This document shows, in pieces, positions 1-10,362 of a stretch of DNA of 64,000 bases. Both the position numbers and the translations under genes were made by a program. Under the pieces are notes generated by a model. It was not told the DNA's origin. It was given only the letters and a program-made list of their open reading frames with translations, and did not search any database. Where the stretch lies: contig JAGXGW010000064.1 of the NCBI GenBank assembly GCA_024636555.1, forward strand, positions 62,001 to 126,000, written 5' to 3'. Within the stretch, counting starts at the first letter, position 1. Each line of letters begins with the position of its first letter. The DNA is from Paracoccaceae bacterium. GTDB lineage: Bacteria; Pseudomonadota; Alphaproteobacteria; Rhodobacterales; Rhodobacteraceae.

Positions 1-594
1 GCTGTCCAGCATCGCCGCGTCAAGTACCGCCCATGCGAAGGCGCGGCGCTCTCCGGCATAGGCGATCAGCGTGTCGATATAGGTCTGCGGCATCACGGCG
101 CTGTCCAGCATCGCGCCTTGCAAAAGGCTGCGCGCGGTCTCGCGGCGCAACTGCTCCTCAAAGCGGCTCTCGCTCAGCCCTGCCTGTTGCAGCGCGAAGC
201 GGTAGGCATCGCGGTCAAAGCTGCCGTTGATCGACTGGAACGACGGAATGTCGAGAATCTGTTCGGCAACCACCTCGTCACCGACAGAAAGACCCAGTTG
301 CGCGGCTTCGTTGTCCAGCGCGGCAGCCGTGACAAGACGCGACAGCACGTTGCGGTCCAGCCCGTAGGACTGCGCCTCCGAAAAGCTGAGCGGCTGGCGC
401 GTCTGGGCCTCGATCGCGCGGATTTCTTCCTGAAGGCCGCGCGCATAATCATCAATGTCGATCTCCTGCCCGCCGACCGAGCCGATACTGCGCGCGCCCC
501 CCGTCAGATTGGTCGCGCCGAAACCGGCAAGCCCGACGATAAGAAGGCCCAGAAGGATCCAGACAAAGATTTTCGAGATACCGCCGCGTGCCAT
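1..594 (-). CDS. PpiD/SurA-type peptidyl-prolyl isomerase, 5' part only
   Basis: The first 198 codons of a periplasmic folding factor; the gene runs off the left edge. The start is ATG at 594. Residues about 6-27 form one membrane anchor after a short basic N-terminus, followed by a SurA_N-like helical chaperone region rich in Gln/Glu/Arg that contains the usual GLDRNVLSRLV-type segment. The catalytic parvulin domain expected downstream is not in the window. The anchor plus SurA_N order is that of PpiD (inner-membrane chaperone for outer-membrane and exported proteins) rather than soluble SurA, and a separate surA lies at 59.5-60.7 kb. The assignment is by family features; exact orthology cannot be settled from the fragment. 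Confidence 0.8.
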   Translation of the reverse strand, partial: MARGGISKIFVWILLGLLIVGLAGFGATNLTGGARSIGSVGGQEIDIDDYARGLQEEIRAIEAQTRQPLSFSEAQSYGLDRNVLSRLVTAAALDNEAAQLGLSVGDEVVAEQILDIPSFQSINGSFDRDAYRFALQQAGLSESRFEEQLRRETARSLLQGAMLDSAVMPQTYIDTLIAYAGERRAFAWAVLDAAMLDS

Positions 595-674
595 TATCGC
601 CTCTTTTTCGGGGAATTTACGTCTCAAAGCTGTCTACGCGCTGCATGGGCGCGGGGCAAGGCCGGATCGGGCTG

Positions 675-1850
675 TCAGAGCCGCAGCCCGGCCAGCCTGT
701 CAAAGAGCGTGCCGATGCCTGCGCTGTCCACATTGGCAAAGGCGATGCGCAGATGGCGCGCGCCTGCCGGATCATCCTTGGGCATGAACATCGTGCCGGG
801 CAGGGCCAGCACGCCGGCGGCGGCCACCATCTGCTGGGCGACCTTGTCGGAGGGCAAATCGAAGGGATGCGCGACATAGGCGAAATAGGCCCCGACGCCG
901 CGCAGCGTCCAGCCCAGTTCCGCCAGACGGGGAAAGCCGCTCTCGATCGCGGCGCGCCGCGACAGGATCTCGTCGCGCTCTCCGGCCAGCCACTGATCGA
1001 GGTTCTGCATCCCCCAAAGGGCCGCAATCTGGCCGATCTGGTTGGGGCAGATGGTGACCGTGTCGAGAAACTTCTCGACCTCGGCCAGACGGGCAGGGCT
1101 GGCCAGCATCGCGCCGACACGGTGGCCGGTCAGCCGGTAGGCCTTGGAAAAGGAATAAAGCTGGATCAGCGTCTCGTCCCAGTCGGGATCGGTGAACAGA
1201 TCATGCGCGGGGCCGCTGATGGAATGGAAATCGCGGTATGTCTCGTCCACGATCAGGGCGATTCCATGCTGCCGCGCAAGATCGGCGAAGGCGCGGATCA
1301 GCTCTGCGGGATATTCGACGCCGGCAGGATTGTTGGGGCTGACCAGCGTGATCGCGCGGGTGCGCGGGGTGATCAGGGCCGCTGCCTGTTCGGGATCGGG
1401 CAGCAAATCTGCCCCCGCAGGCAGGGGCACGGCATGCACGCCGGACATATCAAGCCACATTTTATGGTTAAAATACCAGGGGGTTGGCAGAATAACCTCG
1501 TCCCCTTCGCCGGTCAGCGCCATCATGGCTGCATTGAAGGCCTGATTGCAGCCCGATGTAATGGCCACCTGATCCCGCACTACAGAACCACCGTAAAGCC
1601 GCGCCGTGCGCGCAGCCACTTCCAAGCGCAGATCGTCGTTGCCCAGAACGGGGCCGTAAAGATGTGCCTGTGCGGTGTTGAGGGCCGCATCGGCCATCGC
1701 CTCGCGCATCGGCAGCGGCGGCAGATCGACCGGTGCGGCCTGGCTGACGTTGATCAGCGGACGTTCGGGCGGAAAATCGACACCGTCGAGCCAGCGCCGC
1801 GCCTCCATCACGGGGGGCGAGAAGGTCGCGGCGGTGCGGGTCTGTATCAT
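675..1850 (-). CDS. PLP-dependent aminotransferase, class I/II
   Basis: A 391-residue fold-type I aminotransferase. The Schiff-base lysine is K236 in SFSKAYRLTG, the cofactor-binding Asp is D202 in VDETY, and the substrate-carboxylate Asn lies in SPNNPAG (171-177). Length and motif order fit aspartate/aromatic-type transaminases, but substrate specificity cannot be read from sequence. It is preceded on the same strand by the xanthine phosphoribosyltransferase gene, with about 78 bp between them, and followed by the PpiD-like gene after 80 bp. The transcript may be shared, but the spacing does not prove it. The first ATG gives full family length, so the start is likely right. Confidence 0.85.
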   Translation of the reverse strand: MIQTRTAATFSPPVMEARRWLDGVDFPPERPLINVSQAAPVDLPPLPMREAMADAALNTAQAHLYGPVLGNDDLRLEVAARTARLYGGSVVRDQVAITSGCNQAFNAAMMALTGEGDEVILPTPWYFNHKMWLDMSGVHAVPLPAGADLLPDPEQAAALITPRTRAITLVSPNNPAGVEYPAELIRAFADLARQHGIALIVDETYRDFHSISGPAHDLFTDPDWDETLIQLYSFSKAYRLTGHRVGAMLASPARLAEVEKFLDTVTICPNQIGQIAALWGMQNLDQWLAGERDEILSRRAAIESGFPRLAELGWTLRGVGAYFAYVAHPFDLPSDKVAQQMVAAAGVLALPGTMFMPKDDPAGARHLRIAFANVDSAGIGTLFDRLAGLRL

Positions 1851-1927
1851 GAAAGCCTCCGTCAGGCGCGGCGCATGGGGCAGGGCGGCGATGGATATTT
1901 ATGGCAAGAAGAAGCGAAGCGCCTGCC

Positions 1928-2431
1928 TCAGTCGCGCCCGCGATAGGGTTCGACATATTGCAGCGCCATATCCCACGGGAAGAAAATCCACGTGTCCTGA
2001 CTGACCTCGGTGATGAAGGTGTCGACCTGCGGACGCCCCTTCGGCTTGGCATAGACGGTGGCGAAATGCGCGTTGGGATACATGCGGCGCACCACTTCCA
2101 GTGTTTTACCGCTATCGACCAGATCGTCCACGATCAGGATGCCGGTGCCATCGCCCATCAGTTCGGCGTCGGGGGCCTTGAGGACAGTCGCCTCGGATTG
2201 GGACTGGTGGTCATAGGATTTGATCGAGATCGTATCGACCACGCGGATATCCAGCTCGCGGCTGACGATCATGGCCGGTGCCATGCCGCCGCGCGTGATC
2301 GCCACAACCGCGCGCCACGCACCGTTGTCGGGCCCGTATCCCTGCAACCGCCACGCAAGGGCACGGCTGTCGCGGTGGATCTGGTCCCAACTGATGTGAA
2401 AGCCTTTTTCATGGGGCAGGCGGTCGTTCAT
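1928..2431 (-). CDS. gpt: xanthine (guanine) phosphoribosyltransferase
   Basis: A 167-residue type I phosphoribosyltransferase for purine salvage; it would convert xanthine or guanine plus PRPP to the nucleotide. The PRPP-binding loop is [13 protein letters not shown] (98-110) with adjacent acidic residues D102-D103. A flexible-loop region follows ITRGGMAP (46-53), the family hallmark of Gpt-like enzymes. The reading frame is open further upstream, but the ATG at 2431 gives the family length and homologue-like N-terminus. It sits 30 bp downstream of fabI on the same strand, so the two may be co-transcribed. Xanthine versus guanine preference is not resolved from sequence. Confidence 0.85.
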   Translation of the reverse strand: MNDRLPHEKGFHISWDQIHRDSRALAWRLQGYGPDNGAWRAVVAITRGGMAPAMIVSRELDIRVVDTISIKSYDHQSQSEATVLKAPDAELMGDGTGILIVDDLVDSGKTLEVVRRMYPNAHFATVYAKPKGRPQVDTFITEVSQDTWIFFPWDMALQYVEPYRGRD

Positions 2432-2460
2432 GGGCGCATTCCTTTTGCGGCGGCGTTGGC

Positions 2461-3285
2461 TCAGGCGTCGTTGCGGTTCTTGACGGCGTCGATATCCGGC
2501 GCATCCACCGCCTTCATACCGACGACATGGTAGCCTGCGTCGACATGCAGAGTCTCGCCCGTCACGCCGGAGCCCAGATCGGACAGAAGATAGAGCGCGG
2601 ATTTGCCCACATCCTCGATCGTCACGTTGCGGCGCAGCGGCGAGTTCAACTCGTTCCACTTCATAATATAGCGGAAATCCCCGATCCCGGAGGCCGCGAG
2701 CGTCTTGATCGGACCGGCGCTGATCGCATTGACGCGGATATTGTCCTTGCCCAGATCCTCGGCCATATATTTGACTGATGCCTCCAGCGCCGCCTTGGCC
2801 ACCCCCATGACATTATAGTGCGGCATGACCTGCTCGGCCCCGTAATAGGTGAGGGTGAGGGCGCTGCCGCCGTCTGTCATCAGCTTTTCGGCGCGTTGCA
2901 TCACGGCGGTGAAGCTGTAGCAGCTGACATCCATCGTCATCAGGAAATTGTCGCGGCTGGTGTCCACATAGCGGCCGCGCAGCTCGTTCTTGTCGGAAAA
3001 GCCGATGGCATGCACCAGAAAGTCCAGCTTGCCCCATGTCTTCTCGATCTCGGCAAAGGCCGCGTCGATGGAGGCCATATCGGAGACGTTGCAATCGAGC
3101 AATGTGGTCACGCCGATGCTCTCGGCCAGCGGGGCCACGCGCTTGCGGAAGGATTCACCCATATAGGTAAACGCCATCTCGGCCCCTGCATCGGCACAAG
3201 CCTTGGCAATCCCCCATGCAATCGACTTGTCGTTCGCCAGCCCCATGATGAGACCGCGTTTTCCGGCCATAAGTGTATTTGACAT
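2461..3285 (-). CDS. fabI: enoyl-[acyl-carrier-protein] reductase FabI
   Basis: A 274-residue NADH-dependent enoyl-ACP reductase of type II fatty acid synthesis, catalysing the last reduction of each elongation cycle. The N-terminal dinucleotide-binding region carries the FabI-type [11 protein letters not shown] segment (15-25). The catalytic pair is Y157 and K164, with the Y-x6-K spacing that separates FabI from other short-chain dehydrogenases (Y-x3-K). The start at 3285 follows a GGGA-type ribosome site; the frame is open further upstream, but those codons lack family similarity. It is divergent from pdxH with about 250 bp between them, a region that must hold both promoters. Confidence 0.95.
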   Translation of the reverse strand: MSNTLMAGKRGLIMGLANDKSIAWGIAKACADAGAEMAFTYMGESFRKRVAPLAESIGVTTLLDCNVSDMASIDAAFAEIEKTWGKLDFLVHAIGFSDKNELRGRYVDTSRDNFLMTMDVSCYSFTAVMQRAEKLMTDGGSALTLTYYGAEQVMPHYNVMGVAKAALEASVKYMAEDLGKDNIRVNAISAGPIKTLAASGIGDFRYIMKWNELNSPLRRNVTIEDVGKSALYLLSDLGSGVTGETLHVDAGYHVVGMKAVDAPDIDAVKNRNDA

Positions 3286-3533
3286 CGCGTGATCCCTGCC
3301 CCTGATAAACCTTGCTAGTCCTTTAGGGCAATGATGATTGCGCATCAAGTGCGGGCCACCGCGTCGCCCAAACAGCGCTTTGCGACATTCTTTTGTCATT
3401 AAAGCAGCATGTTCGTTTTTTTTCGTTGTGTTGTGAACGGTGTCGCCTTTACCTTTTGGTTGAGCACTGCGTGTTTTGGATTAGGTCATCCGGGGGGCGG
3501 TCGATAGACGCGAATAGCCAAGGATGTGATGAG

Positions 3534-4139
3534 TTGAGTGAACGTGACGGAATTTTTGCGGGCGACGATCCTTTCGAGATCGCCCGAAACTGGCTTTCGG
3601 AAGCCGAGGCTGCCGAGATCAATGATGCAAATGCGATTGCCTTGTCCACGGTAGACCCCACGGGGCTGCCCAATGTGCGGATGGTTCTGCTCAAGGAGAT
3701 CGAGGCGGATGCCTTTGTATTCTATACCAATTACGAAAGCGCGAAAGCGCGCGAGTTGGACAGCGCCGGCAAGGCGGCTTTCGTCGTTCACTGGAAATCT
3801 CTGCGGCGGCAGATCCGCGTTCGCGGACTGATCAGCAAGGAAGATGGCCCGAAAGCCGATGCCTATTACCGGTCACGCTCGCTCAAGAGCAGGCTGGGGG
3901 CCTGGGCCTCGCGCCAGTCGCGACCGCTGGGTTCGCGCACAGAACTGATGGCGGAAGTCGCAAAAATAACCGCGACAAAGGGAACCAACCCCGCACGCCC
4001 GGCGTTCTGGGGGGGATATCGGCTCGACCCGGTGGAAATCGAGTTCTGGGCGGATGGTGCGTTTCGGTTGCACGACAGGTTTGTCTGGCGTCGGGCGTCC
4101 AAAGATGACGAGTGGCAGATTGTTCGGCTCAACCCTTGA
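3534..4139 (+). CDS. pdxH: pyridoxamine 5'-phosphate oxidase (TTG start)
   Basis: A 201-residue FMN flavoenzyme that oxidises pyridoxine or pyridoxamine 5'-phosphate to pyridoxal 5'-phosphate, the last step of vitamin B6 supply (pdxA of the same pathway is at 58.5 kb). Visible family features are the NVRMVLLKE strand, the RQIRVRG strand and the [11 protein letters not shown] loop, with the R-rich C-terminus ending IVRLNP. No ATG fits. A TTG at 3534, about 9 nt after an AAGGA sequence, gives [13 protein letters not shown], the usual N-terminus, and the expected length. An upstream ATG would add 47 residues without family character. Confidence 0.92.
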   Translation: MSERDGIFAGDDPFEIARNWLSEAEAAEINDANAIALSTVDPTGLPNVRMVLLKEIEADAFVFYTNYESAKARELDSAGKAAFVVHWKSLRRQIRVRGLISKEDGPKADAYYRSRSLKSRLGAWASRQSRPLGSRTELMAEVAKITATKGTNPARPAFWGGYRLDPVEIEFWADGAFRLHDRFVWRRASKDDEWQIVRLNP

Positions 4140-4277
4140 GCATTTTTGCGTAAAACGGCTGTCTATAATGCGTGACACTCGCGTGACGTGAATGGAAATG
4201 CAATGCGGTAGACTATTGTTTAAGCGTGAAGTATCGGTAACTAACTAGTTAGAAACTCGAATATGTTAGAATGAGAT

Positions 4278-4826
4278 GTGGGTGACACAGTGACACAAGA
4301 TGTGACAACGACCCGCAGAGTGCTTGGCTCAGTTAAGTGGTTCGATCCCGTCAAAGGGTTCGGTTTTGTAGTTGCCGACGAAGGTGGTCCTGACATTCTG
4401 CTGCATGCCAATGTGCTGCGTAACTTCGGCCAAAGCTCCGTCGCGGACGGGGCGAAGATCGAGATAGACGTTCAAGACACCGCGCGCGGTGTCCAGGCGG
4501 TAGAGGTTTTCGGTATCCAACCGCCCGCTGGCAGCGAAGCGGCGATGCTCGCAGATTTCGAGGATATCGATCCCGAGATCATGCGCTCCGCCATTCTCGA
4601 GCCGTCCCGTGTGAAATGGTTCGACAAGGCCAAGGGCTTTGGCTTCGGGAATGTGTTCGGCCGCAGCGAGGATGTGTTCATTCACATCGAGGTGCTGCGC
4701 CGCTCCGGACTGGCCGATCTGCAACCCGGAGAGGCGGTATGCCTCAAGGTGATCGACGGCAAGCGTGGTCGCATGGCGACCGAGGTTTGTGCGTGGGAAG
4801 CCGCAGTGAAGGCGAAGCCTGAATGA
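4278..4826 (+). CDS. double cold-shock domain protein
   Basis: A 182-residue nucleic-acid-binding protein with two cold-shock domains, a form common in Alphaproteobacteria. Domain 1 (about 13-80) has VKWFDPVKGFGFV and an ILLH RNP2-like strand. Domain 2 (about 110-178) has VKWFDKAKGFGF and VFIH. The domains are joined by an acidic linker. Two GTG codons can start it: 4278 and 4290, the latter giving 178 residues; no strong ribosome site decides between them. Its stop overlaps the start of the following DUF192 gene (ATGA), so the two are translated from one transcript. Confidence 0.85.
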   Translation: MGDTVTQDVTTTRRVLGSVKWFDPVKGFGFVVADEGGPDILLHANVLRNFGQSSVADGAKIEIDVQDTARGVQAVEVFGIQPPAGSEAAMLADFEDIDPEIMRSAILEPSRVKWFDKAKGFGFGNVFGRSEDVFIHIEVLRRSGLADLQPGEAVCLKVIDGKRGRMATEVCAWEAAVKAKPE

Positions 4827-5302
4827 TCCGCAAGGCGCTGCTGATCCTTGGACTGATTTGCAGCGCCGCCATCGCACAGGCCCAGCCTGCGGGCGCAGCC
4901 TGTCGCACCGACACCGTGACGCTGCGCGGTGATTGGGGTCAGGCACGGTTCTCCGTGGAACTGGCCGATACGCCGCAAACCCGTAGCCAGGGCCTGATGC
5001 ACCGCGAATCCATGCCGAAAAGCGCGGGCATGCTGTTCATCTACGATGCACCGCAGCGCGCGACGTTCTGGATGCGTAACACGCTGATCTCGCTGGATAT
5101 GATTTTCACCGACGACACAGGTGTGGTGCAACATGTGCACCACCGTGCGATTCCCGGTGACGAGACCACGATCGACGGCGGCGACGGTATCCTGACGGTC
5201 TTGGAAATCAACGGCGGCCTTGCCCGCGCCATGGGGATCACCCCGGGCAGCGAGATGCGGCATCCGGCCTTCGAGGCGGCGGCCGCCGCTTGGCCCTGCT
5301 GA
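4823..5302 (+). CDS. exported DUF192 family protein
   Basis: 159 residues. A Sec-type signal peptide (about 1-20, ending AIAQAQP) is followed by a DUF192 domain with the diagnostic RSQGLMHRESMP and TFWMRNTLISLDMIF segments and the later VLEINGG turn. The family is widespread and periplasmic in Gram-negatives; no biochemical role is firmly known. The start overlaps the stop of the cold-shock gene by 4 nt, so the pair is translationally coupled. The stop codon lies inside the first unit of a short tandem repeat. Confidence 0.8.
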   Translation: MIRKALLILGLICSAAIAQAQPAGAACRTDTVTLRGDWGQARFSVELADTPQTRSQGLMHRESMPKSAGMLFIYDAPQRATFWMRNTLISLDMIFTDDTGVVQHVHHRAIPGDETTIDGGDGILTVLEINGGLARAMGITPGSEMRHPAFEAAAAAWPC

Positions 5303-5341
5303 ACTTGTTCCTGCTGAACCTGCCCGTGCTGAACCTGCAAC
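5297..5341 (+). repeat. three 15-bp tandem repeats at the end of the DUF192 gene
   Basis: Three adjacent 15-bp units beginning TGCTGAAC; units two and three differ only at the end. The gene's TGA stop is inside unit one and recurs in frame in each later unit, so frame-preserving loss of one unit would still leave a stop. It looks like replication slippage. Confidence 0.7.
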
Positions 5342-5453
5342 GGACGATTCGGGAGCGCTGACCTTCGCGGTCTGAAAATTATCACGATCACCGCGATATG
5401 GCAGCTTAAGGGCTTTTCAATCCTCATCAGCCGGTTTAAACGCAACCTCGGTT

Positions 5454-5530
5454 CGGGGCGTAGCGCAGCCTGGTAGCGCATCTGTTTTGGGAACAGAGGG
5501 TCGGGAGTTCGAATCTCTCCGCCCCGACCA
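5454..5530 (+). tRNA. tRNA-Pro(TGG)
   Basis: 77 nt including an encoded 3' CCA. The 7-bp acceptor stem is CGGGGCG/CGCCCCG, the D-arm contains AGCGCAGCCTGGTAGCGC, and the anticodon stem TCTGT/ACAGA encloses loop TTTGGGA with anticodon TGG. The T-arm GGGAG-TTCGAAT-CTCTC is complete. This tRNA reads CCN proline codons through a wobble U. Confidence 0.97.
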
Positions 5531-5581
5531 GATTATCAAATCACAGACAAAGTATGTTTCGCCGCGGTTGCGTGGATACCG

Positions 5582-6097
5582 TCACTCAAGGGGCGTTCCG
5601 CCAAGTCCGGTCAGGATCTGCCGCAGGCGACGATCCAGAACCGGATCGGGATGGACAACGTAGAGCATGTCACCCGCGGCGCGCGGCACCTCCAGAAATT
5701 GCGTCGCCCCCAGTTCATAGCCTTCGGCAACCTTTTCCAGCCGCAAACGGATCACCAGCTCCGGCAATGCGTCAATCGTGCCGTCATACCGCAGGATGGC
5801 GGCGGCGGTGGCGTTCGGCGGCATCAACATCCGGCATTCGATGACAGTTTCGCTCACCTGCACGAAGCGCTGGGTCGCAGACATGCAGCCTTCGCGCAGC
5901 GTGTCGAGAATCTCCTTTGGCGGCGCGGCGAACAGGGCGCGTTGCTCCGGTAATGGCTGCCGGATTGCGGCCGGCGGGGGCCGGGGTGCCGCGCAGGCTG
6001 CGAGCACAAGATACAGCGTGACCGGCACAAAAGCCCGGGCGCGGTGCCGCAGGCGGGCAGGTGAGTCGGGCGCGTTCGGGCGTTTCTTGATCAACAT
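5582..6097 (-). CDS. putative lipoprotein, unknown function
   Basis: 171 residues. A basic N-terminus and hydrophobic stretch lead to a lipobox-like LAACAAP (about 33-39), suggesting lipidation and export. A proline-rich linker follows, then a compact domain with conserved-looking CMSAT and ECRML cysteines. I do not recognise a family. It lies convergent with tRNA-Pro and divergent from the ribonucleotide reductase gene. The start could be further downstream, since the N-region before the hydrophobic segment is long. Confidence 0.55.
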   Translation of the reverse strand: MLIKKRPNAPDSPARLRHRARAFVPVTLYLVLAACAAPRPPPAAIRQPLPEQRALFAAPPKEILDTLREGCMSATQRFVQVSETVIECRMLMPPNATAAAILRYDGTIDALPELVIRLRLEKVAEGYELGATQFLEVPRAAGDMLYVVHPDPVLDRRLRQILTGLGGTPLE

Positions 6098-6622
6098 ATG
6101 GTGTTGTCCCGTGTCCTTTGCGCATCATGCGACAGTTTGCCCGCAACTTCAGCAGGCGATCATCAATGCCCTTGCGCGTGAACCTATCCCCTGAGGGTTG
6201 GCTTATAAGAAGGGCAGATACAAAGGCTTTCCGCGCATATCCACAAATCTGTCCCCAGAGCGCCGAATCTGTTCGGTGTTGATGTTGACGATCCGCGCGC
6301 GGCGCAAATCCGGTCAAGAAGAAATTCTGTCCTGATATGGTAAATTCTGGATTGACGATCCCCGGCCCGATACGTCAGATTGTGGGGGCTGAGGTTGCGG
6401 CCCACTATATGTAGTGTTTACCATTTGGGTCACGGCGAGGGACAAAAACAAAAACCAGATCGGGCAGAGGCCGGGCGTTTCGCCTGAATGCCGAACTGCC
6501 CATCGCATGGACCGGCTTGATGAAAGCCGGACAGCGGGATGTTTTGTCTCCTTGTGACCTTGGTGCGGTGGTGTCGCGCAAAGACGCGGGATCGATAATG
6601 AACGCTAAAGATGGGGCAGACC
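6098..6622. other. 525-bp upstream region of nrdJ
   Basis: A long non-coding interval between the divergent lipoprotein gene and nrdJ. It holds one clear regulatory dyad (NrdR-box-like, 6403-6416). I looked for the conserved elements of a cobalamin riboswitch, which would make sense for a B12-dependent enzyme, and did not recognise one. The rest shows no supported gene. Confidence 0.5.
6403..6416 (+). promoter_or_regulatory. NrdR-box-like operator
   Basis: CACTATATGTAGTG is a near-perfect inverted repeat matching the form of the NrdR box (about ACACWATATATWGTGT), the operator of the nucleotide-sensing repressor of ribonucleotide reductase genes. It is 207 bp upstream of the nrdJ start. NrdR sites often come in pairs about 31 bp apart; I saw no convincing second copy. 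Confidence 0.65.
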
Positions 6623-9600
6623 ATGAAAATCGAGAGAAAATTCACGACATCCGGGCAGGACGCATATGCGGCGCTGGATTTCGTCAAGACAGCGTCTGAA
6701 ATCCGCAATCCCGATGGCACCGTGGTGTTCCGTCTGGACGAGGTCGAAGTTCCTTTAAGCTGGTCGCAGGTGGCATCCGACGTCATCGCACAGAAATATT
6801 TCCGCAAGGCCGGCATTCCGGTCAAACTCAAGCGTGTTGCCGAAAAGGGCGTGCCGAAGTTCCTGTGGCGCTCGGTTCCCGATGGCGAGAATGTCGAGAA
6901 AGTGGGCGAAACCTCCTCCAAGCAGGTGTTTGACCGTCTCGCGGGCGCATGGGCCTATTGGGGCTGGAAAGGTGGCTATTTCAGCACCGAAGAGGATGCG
7001 CGCGCCTATTACGACGAAATGCGCTACATGCTGGCCAGCCAGCGCGCCGCTCCCAACAGCCCGCAGTGGTTCAACACCGGCCTGCATTGGGCCTACGGCA
7101 TCGATGGGCCGAGCCAGGGCCATTACTATGTCGATTACAAAACCGGCGAGCTGACCAAATCCACCAGCGCCTACGAGCACCCGCAGCCGCATGCCTGCTT
7201 CATCCAGTCGGTCAAGGACGATCTGGTCGGCGACGGCGGCATCATGGACCTGTGGGTCCGCGAGGCGCGTCTGTTCAAATACGGCTCCGGCACCGGCACC
7301 AATTTCTCCAGCCTGCGCGCCGATGGCGAGCGGCTGTCCGGCGGCGGCAAATCCTCCGGCCTGATGGGTTTCCTCAAGATCGGGGACCGCGCTGCGGGTG
7401 CGATCAAATCGGGCGGCACCACGCGCCGTGCGGCCAAGATGGTGATCGTCGATGCGGATCATCCCGACATTCAGGAATACATCAACTGGAAGGTGAAAGA
7501 GGAGCAGAAGGTCGCCAGCATCGTCGCAGGCTCCAAGATGCACGAGCAGAAGCTCAACGCGATCTTCGCCGCGATCAAGGCTTGGGACGGCAGCACCGAG
7601 GATTCGGTGGATCCCGCCAAGAACCCGCAGCTCAAGGATGCGATCCGCGGCGCGAAAAAGGTCATGATTCCCGAGACCTACGTCAAGCGCGTGCTGGATT
7701 ATGCCAAGCAGGGCTACGGCTCCATCGAATTCCCGACCTATGACACCGATTGGGACAGCGAGGCCTATGCCTCCGTGTCCGGCCAGAACTCCAACAACTC
7801 GGTCCGCGTCACGGATGCGTTCCTCAAGGCGGTCGAGACCAATTCCGACTGGGAGCTGATCCGCCGCACCGACGGCACTGTTGCCAAGACCATCAAGGCG
7901 CGTGATCTGTGGGAAGACATTGGCCACGCCGCATGGGCCTGCGCCGATCCCGGCATCCAGTATCACGACACGGTCAACGACTGGCATACCTGCCCCGAAG
8001 ACGGCGCGATTCGCGGCTCGAATCCCTGCTCGGAATATATGTTTCTTGATGATACGGCCTGCAATCTGGCCTCGATGAACCTGCTGACCTTCTACAAGGA
8101 CGGCGAGTTCCAGGTCGAAGACTACATGCATGCCACACGTCTGTGGACGCTGACGCTGGAAATTTCGGTGACGATGGCGCAATTTCCGTCCAAGGAAATC
8201 GCGCAGCGCTCCTACGACTTCCGCACGCTGGGTCTGGGCTATGCCAATATCGGCGGTTTGCTGATGAACATGGGTCTGGGCTATGACAGCGACGAAGGCC
8301 GCGCCATGTGTGCCGCCCTGACCGCAATCATGACCGGCGTCTCCTATGCCACATCTGCCGAGATGGCAGGCGAGCTGGGTGCTTTTGACGGCTACAAGCG
8401 CAACAGCAAGCACATGCTGCGCGTCATCCGCAACCACCGCAACGCAGCTTACGGCGCAACGGATGGCTATGAAGCGCTGGCCACCAAGCCGGTGCCGCTG
8501 GATCACGCCAACTGCCCTGACCAGCGTCTGGTCGAACTGGCCAAATCGGCATGGGACGAGGCGCTGCGCCTCGGCGAAAAGCACGGCTACCGCAACGCCC
8601 AGACCTCCGTGATTGCCCCCACCGGCACTATCGGTCTGGTGATGGATTGCGACACCACGGGCATCGAGCCTGACTTCGCGCTGGTGAAGTTCAAGAAACT
8701 TGCCGGTGGCGGTTACTTCAAGATCATCAACCATTCGGTCCCCGCCGCGTTGGAAAAGCTGGGCTACCGCTCGGCCCAGATCGAGGAGATCGTGTCCTAT
8801 GCGGTCGGTCACGGCAGCATCGGCAACGCGCCCGGCATCAACACGACCAGCCTGATCGGCCACGGTTTCGGCCCGCGCGAGATCGAAAAGGTCGAAGGCG
8901 CGTTGGGATCGGCTTTCGATATCCGCTTCGTGTTCAACCAGTGGACGCTGGGCAGCGAGTTCTGCCAGAATGTGCTGGGGATCCCGGCTGAAAAGCTGAA
9001 CGATCCCACATTCGACCTGCTGCGTCATCTGGGATATATGAAAGCAGATGTCGAGGCGGCGAACGACCATGTTTGCGGCACGATGACGCTGGAAGGTGCA
9101 CCGCATCTTGATCCTTCGCATTACCACATCTTCGATTGCGCCAATCCTTGCGGCAAAAAAGGCAAGCGTTATCTTGGGGTTAACAGCCATATCTATATGA
9201 TGGCCGCAGCCCAGAGCTTCATCTCTGGCGCGATCTCCAAGACGATCAACATGCCCAACGATGCCACCATCGAAGACTGCCAGAAAGCCTACGAGCTGAG
9301 CTGGAAACTGGGCGTCAAAGCCAACGCGCTCTATCGTGACGGCTCCAAACTCAGCCAGCCGCTGGCATCGGCGCTGGTCGAGGATGATGACGAGGCGATG
9401 GAAATCCTCGAAAGCGGATCGGCGCAGGAGAAGGCCGCCGTGATCGCCGAGAAGATCGTCGAGAAGATCATCATCAAGGAAATCGCCCGAGGCCGTGAAA
9501 AGCTGCCCGAGCGGCGCAAGGGCTACACTCAAAAGGCCATCGTCGGCGGTCACAAGGTCTATCTGCGCACCGGCGAATATGGTGACGGCCAGCTTGGCGA

Positions 9601-10288
9601 GATTTTCATCGACATGCACAAGGAAGGCGCGGGCTTCCGTGCGATGATGAACAACTTCGCCATCGCCGTGTCGGTCGGCCTGCAATACGGTGTGCCGCTG
9701 GAAGAGTTCGTCGATGCCTTCACCTTCACCAAATTTGAGCCCGCCGGGCTGGTGCAGGGCAATGACAGCATCAAGAACGCGACCTCGATCCTTGATTATA
9801 TCTTCCGCGAACTGGCCGTGTCCTATCTGGATCGCACCGATCTGGCGCATGTCCAACCCAAAGGGGCCAGCTTTGACGATCTGGGCCGTGGCGAGGAAGA
9901 GGGCGTGTCGAACGTGTCGGAAATCTCCGAGACAGCCGCATCGCGCAGCCTTGAGGTGCTCAAGCAGATCAGCTCCACCGGCTATCTGCGCAAGCGCCTG
10001 CCACAGGAACTGGTGGTGTTTCAGGGTGGCCAGAACGGTATGAACGAGTTGATGGCGACAGGCACCCACGGCCTGATGCCGGAGACCTCCTTCCGCGCTG
10101 CCGCGAGTGTGTCGACCACGACGACAACAGCGGTTGCCAGCGGCACGGTCAGCATGGATGCCCGCACCAAGGCCAAGATGCAGGGCTATGAGGGCGAGGC
10201 TTGCGGCGATTGCGGCAACTACACGCTGGTCCGCAACGGCACCTGCATGAAGTGCAACACCTGCGGCGCGACAAGCGGATGTAGCTGA
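6623..10288 (+). CDS. nrdJ: vitamin B12-dependent (class II) ribonucleoside-diphosphate reductase
   Basis: A 1221-residue adenosylcobalamin-dependent enzyme making deoxyribonucleotides, independent of oxygen. The active-site N-x-C-x-E motif is NPCSE (N467, C469, E471). Other reductase hallmarks are the [13 protein letters not shown] and [14 protein letters not shown] segments. A C-terminal cysteine cluster (C-x2-C ... C-x2-C-x2-C ... C, in the last 30 residues) forms the zinc-ribbon-like tail seen in this long NrdJ form. The ATG at 6623 gives the typical MKIERKFT start; an in-frame ATG four codons earlier is possible. The gene stands alone behind an NrdR-type site and is followed by a hairpin terminator. 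Confidence 0.95.
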   Translation: MKIERKFTTSGQDAYAALDFVKTASEIRNPDGTVVFRLDEVEVPLSWSQVASDVIAQKYFRKAGIPVKLKRVAEKGVPKFLWRSVPDGENVEKVGETSSKQVFDRLAGAWAYWGWKGGYFSTEEDARAYYDEMRYMLASQRAAPNSPQWFNTGLHWAYGIDGPSQGHYYVDYKTGELTKSTSAYEHPQPHACFIQSVKDDLVGDGGIMDLWVREARLFKYGSGTGTNFSSLRADGERLSGGGKSSGLMGFLKIGDRAAGAIKSGGTTRRAAKMVIVDADHPDIQEYINWKVKEEQKVASIVAGSKMHEQKLNAIFAAIKAWDGSTEDSVDPAKNPQLKDAIRGAKKVMIPETYVKRVLDYAKQGYGSIEFPTYDTDWDSEAYASVSGQNSNNSVRVTDAFLKAVETNSDWELIRRTDGTVAKTIKARDLWEDIGHAAWACADPGIQYHDTVNDWHTCPEDGAIRGSNPCSEYMFLDDTACNLASMNLLTFYKDGEFQVEDYMHATRLWTLTLEISVTMAQFPSKEIAQRSYDFRTLGLGYANIGGLLMNMGLGYDSDEGRAMCAALTAIMTGVSYATSAEMAGELGAFDGYKRNSKHMLRVIRNHRNAAYGATDGYEALATKPVPLDHANCPDQRLVELAKSAWDEALRLGEKHGYRNAQTSVIAPTGTIGLVMDCDTTGIEPDFALVKFKKLAGGGYFKIINHSVPAALEKLGYRSAQIEEIVSYAVGHGSIGNAPGINTTSLIGHGFGPREIEKVEGALGSAFDIRFVFNQWTLGSEFCQNVLGIPAEKLNDPTFDLLRHLGYMKADVEAANDHVCGTMTLEGAPHLDPSHYHIFDCANPCGKKGKRYLGVNSHIYMMAAAQSFISGAISKTINMPNDATIEDCQKAYELSWKLGVKANALYRDGSKLSQPLASALVEDDDEAMEILESGSAQEKAAVIAEKIVEKIIIKEIARGREKLPERRKGYTQKAIVGGHKVYLRTGEYGDGQLGEIFIDMHKEGAGFRAMMNNFAIAVSVGLQYGVPLEEFVDAFTFTKFEPAGLVQGNDSIKNATSILDYIFRELAVSYLDRTDLAHVQPKGASFDDLGRGEEEGVSNVSEISETAASRSLEVLKQISSTGYLRKRLPQELVVFQGGQNGMNELMATGTHGLMPETSFRAAASVSTTTTTAVASGTVSMDARTKAKMQGYEGEACGDCGNYTLVRNGTCMKCNTCGATSGCS

Positions 10289-10335
10289 CGCGAAGCGACC
10301 CATGCGCGTGCAAGGGTCTGAAGGGTAACGAACGG

Positions 10336-10362
10336 ATCGGGGCAGGGCTGACCTGCCCCGAT
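10336..10362 (+). terminator. hairpin after nrdJ
   Basis: A perfect 11-bp inverted repeat ATCGGGGCAGG/CCTGCCCCGAT with a 5-nt loop, 48 nt after the nrdJ stop. The downstream T-run is weak (GGCATTTT), so Rho-independent activity is likely but not certain. Confidence 0.7.

Noticed and set aside
6098-6622. Cobalamin riboswitch before nrdJ
   Set aside because: Expected from the B12 dependence, but the conserved core elements were not recognised by eye. A covariance model would decide.
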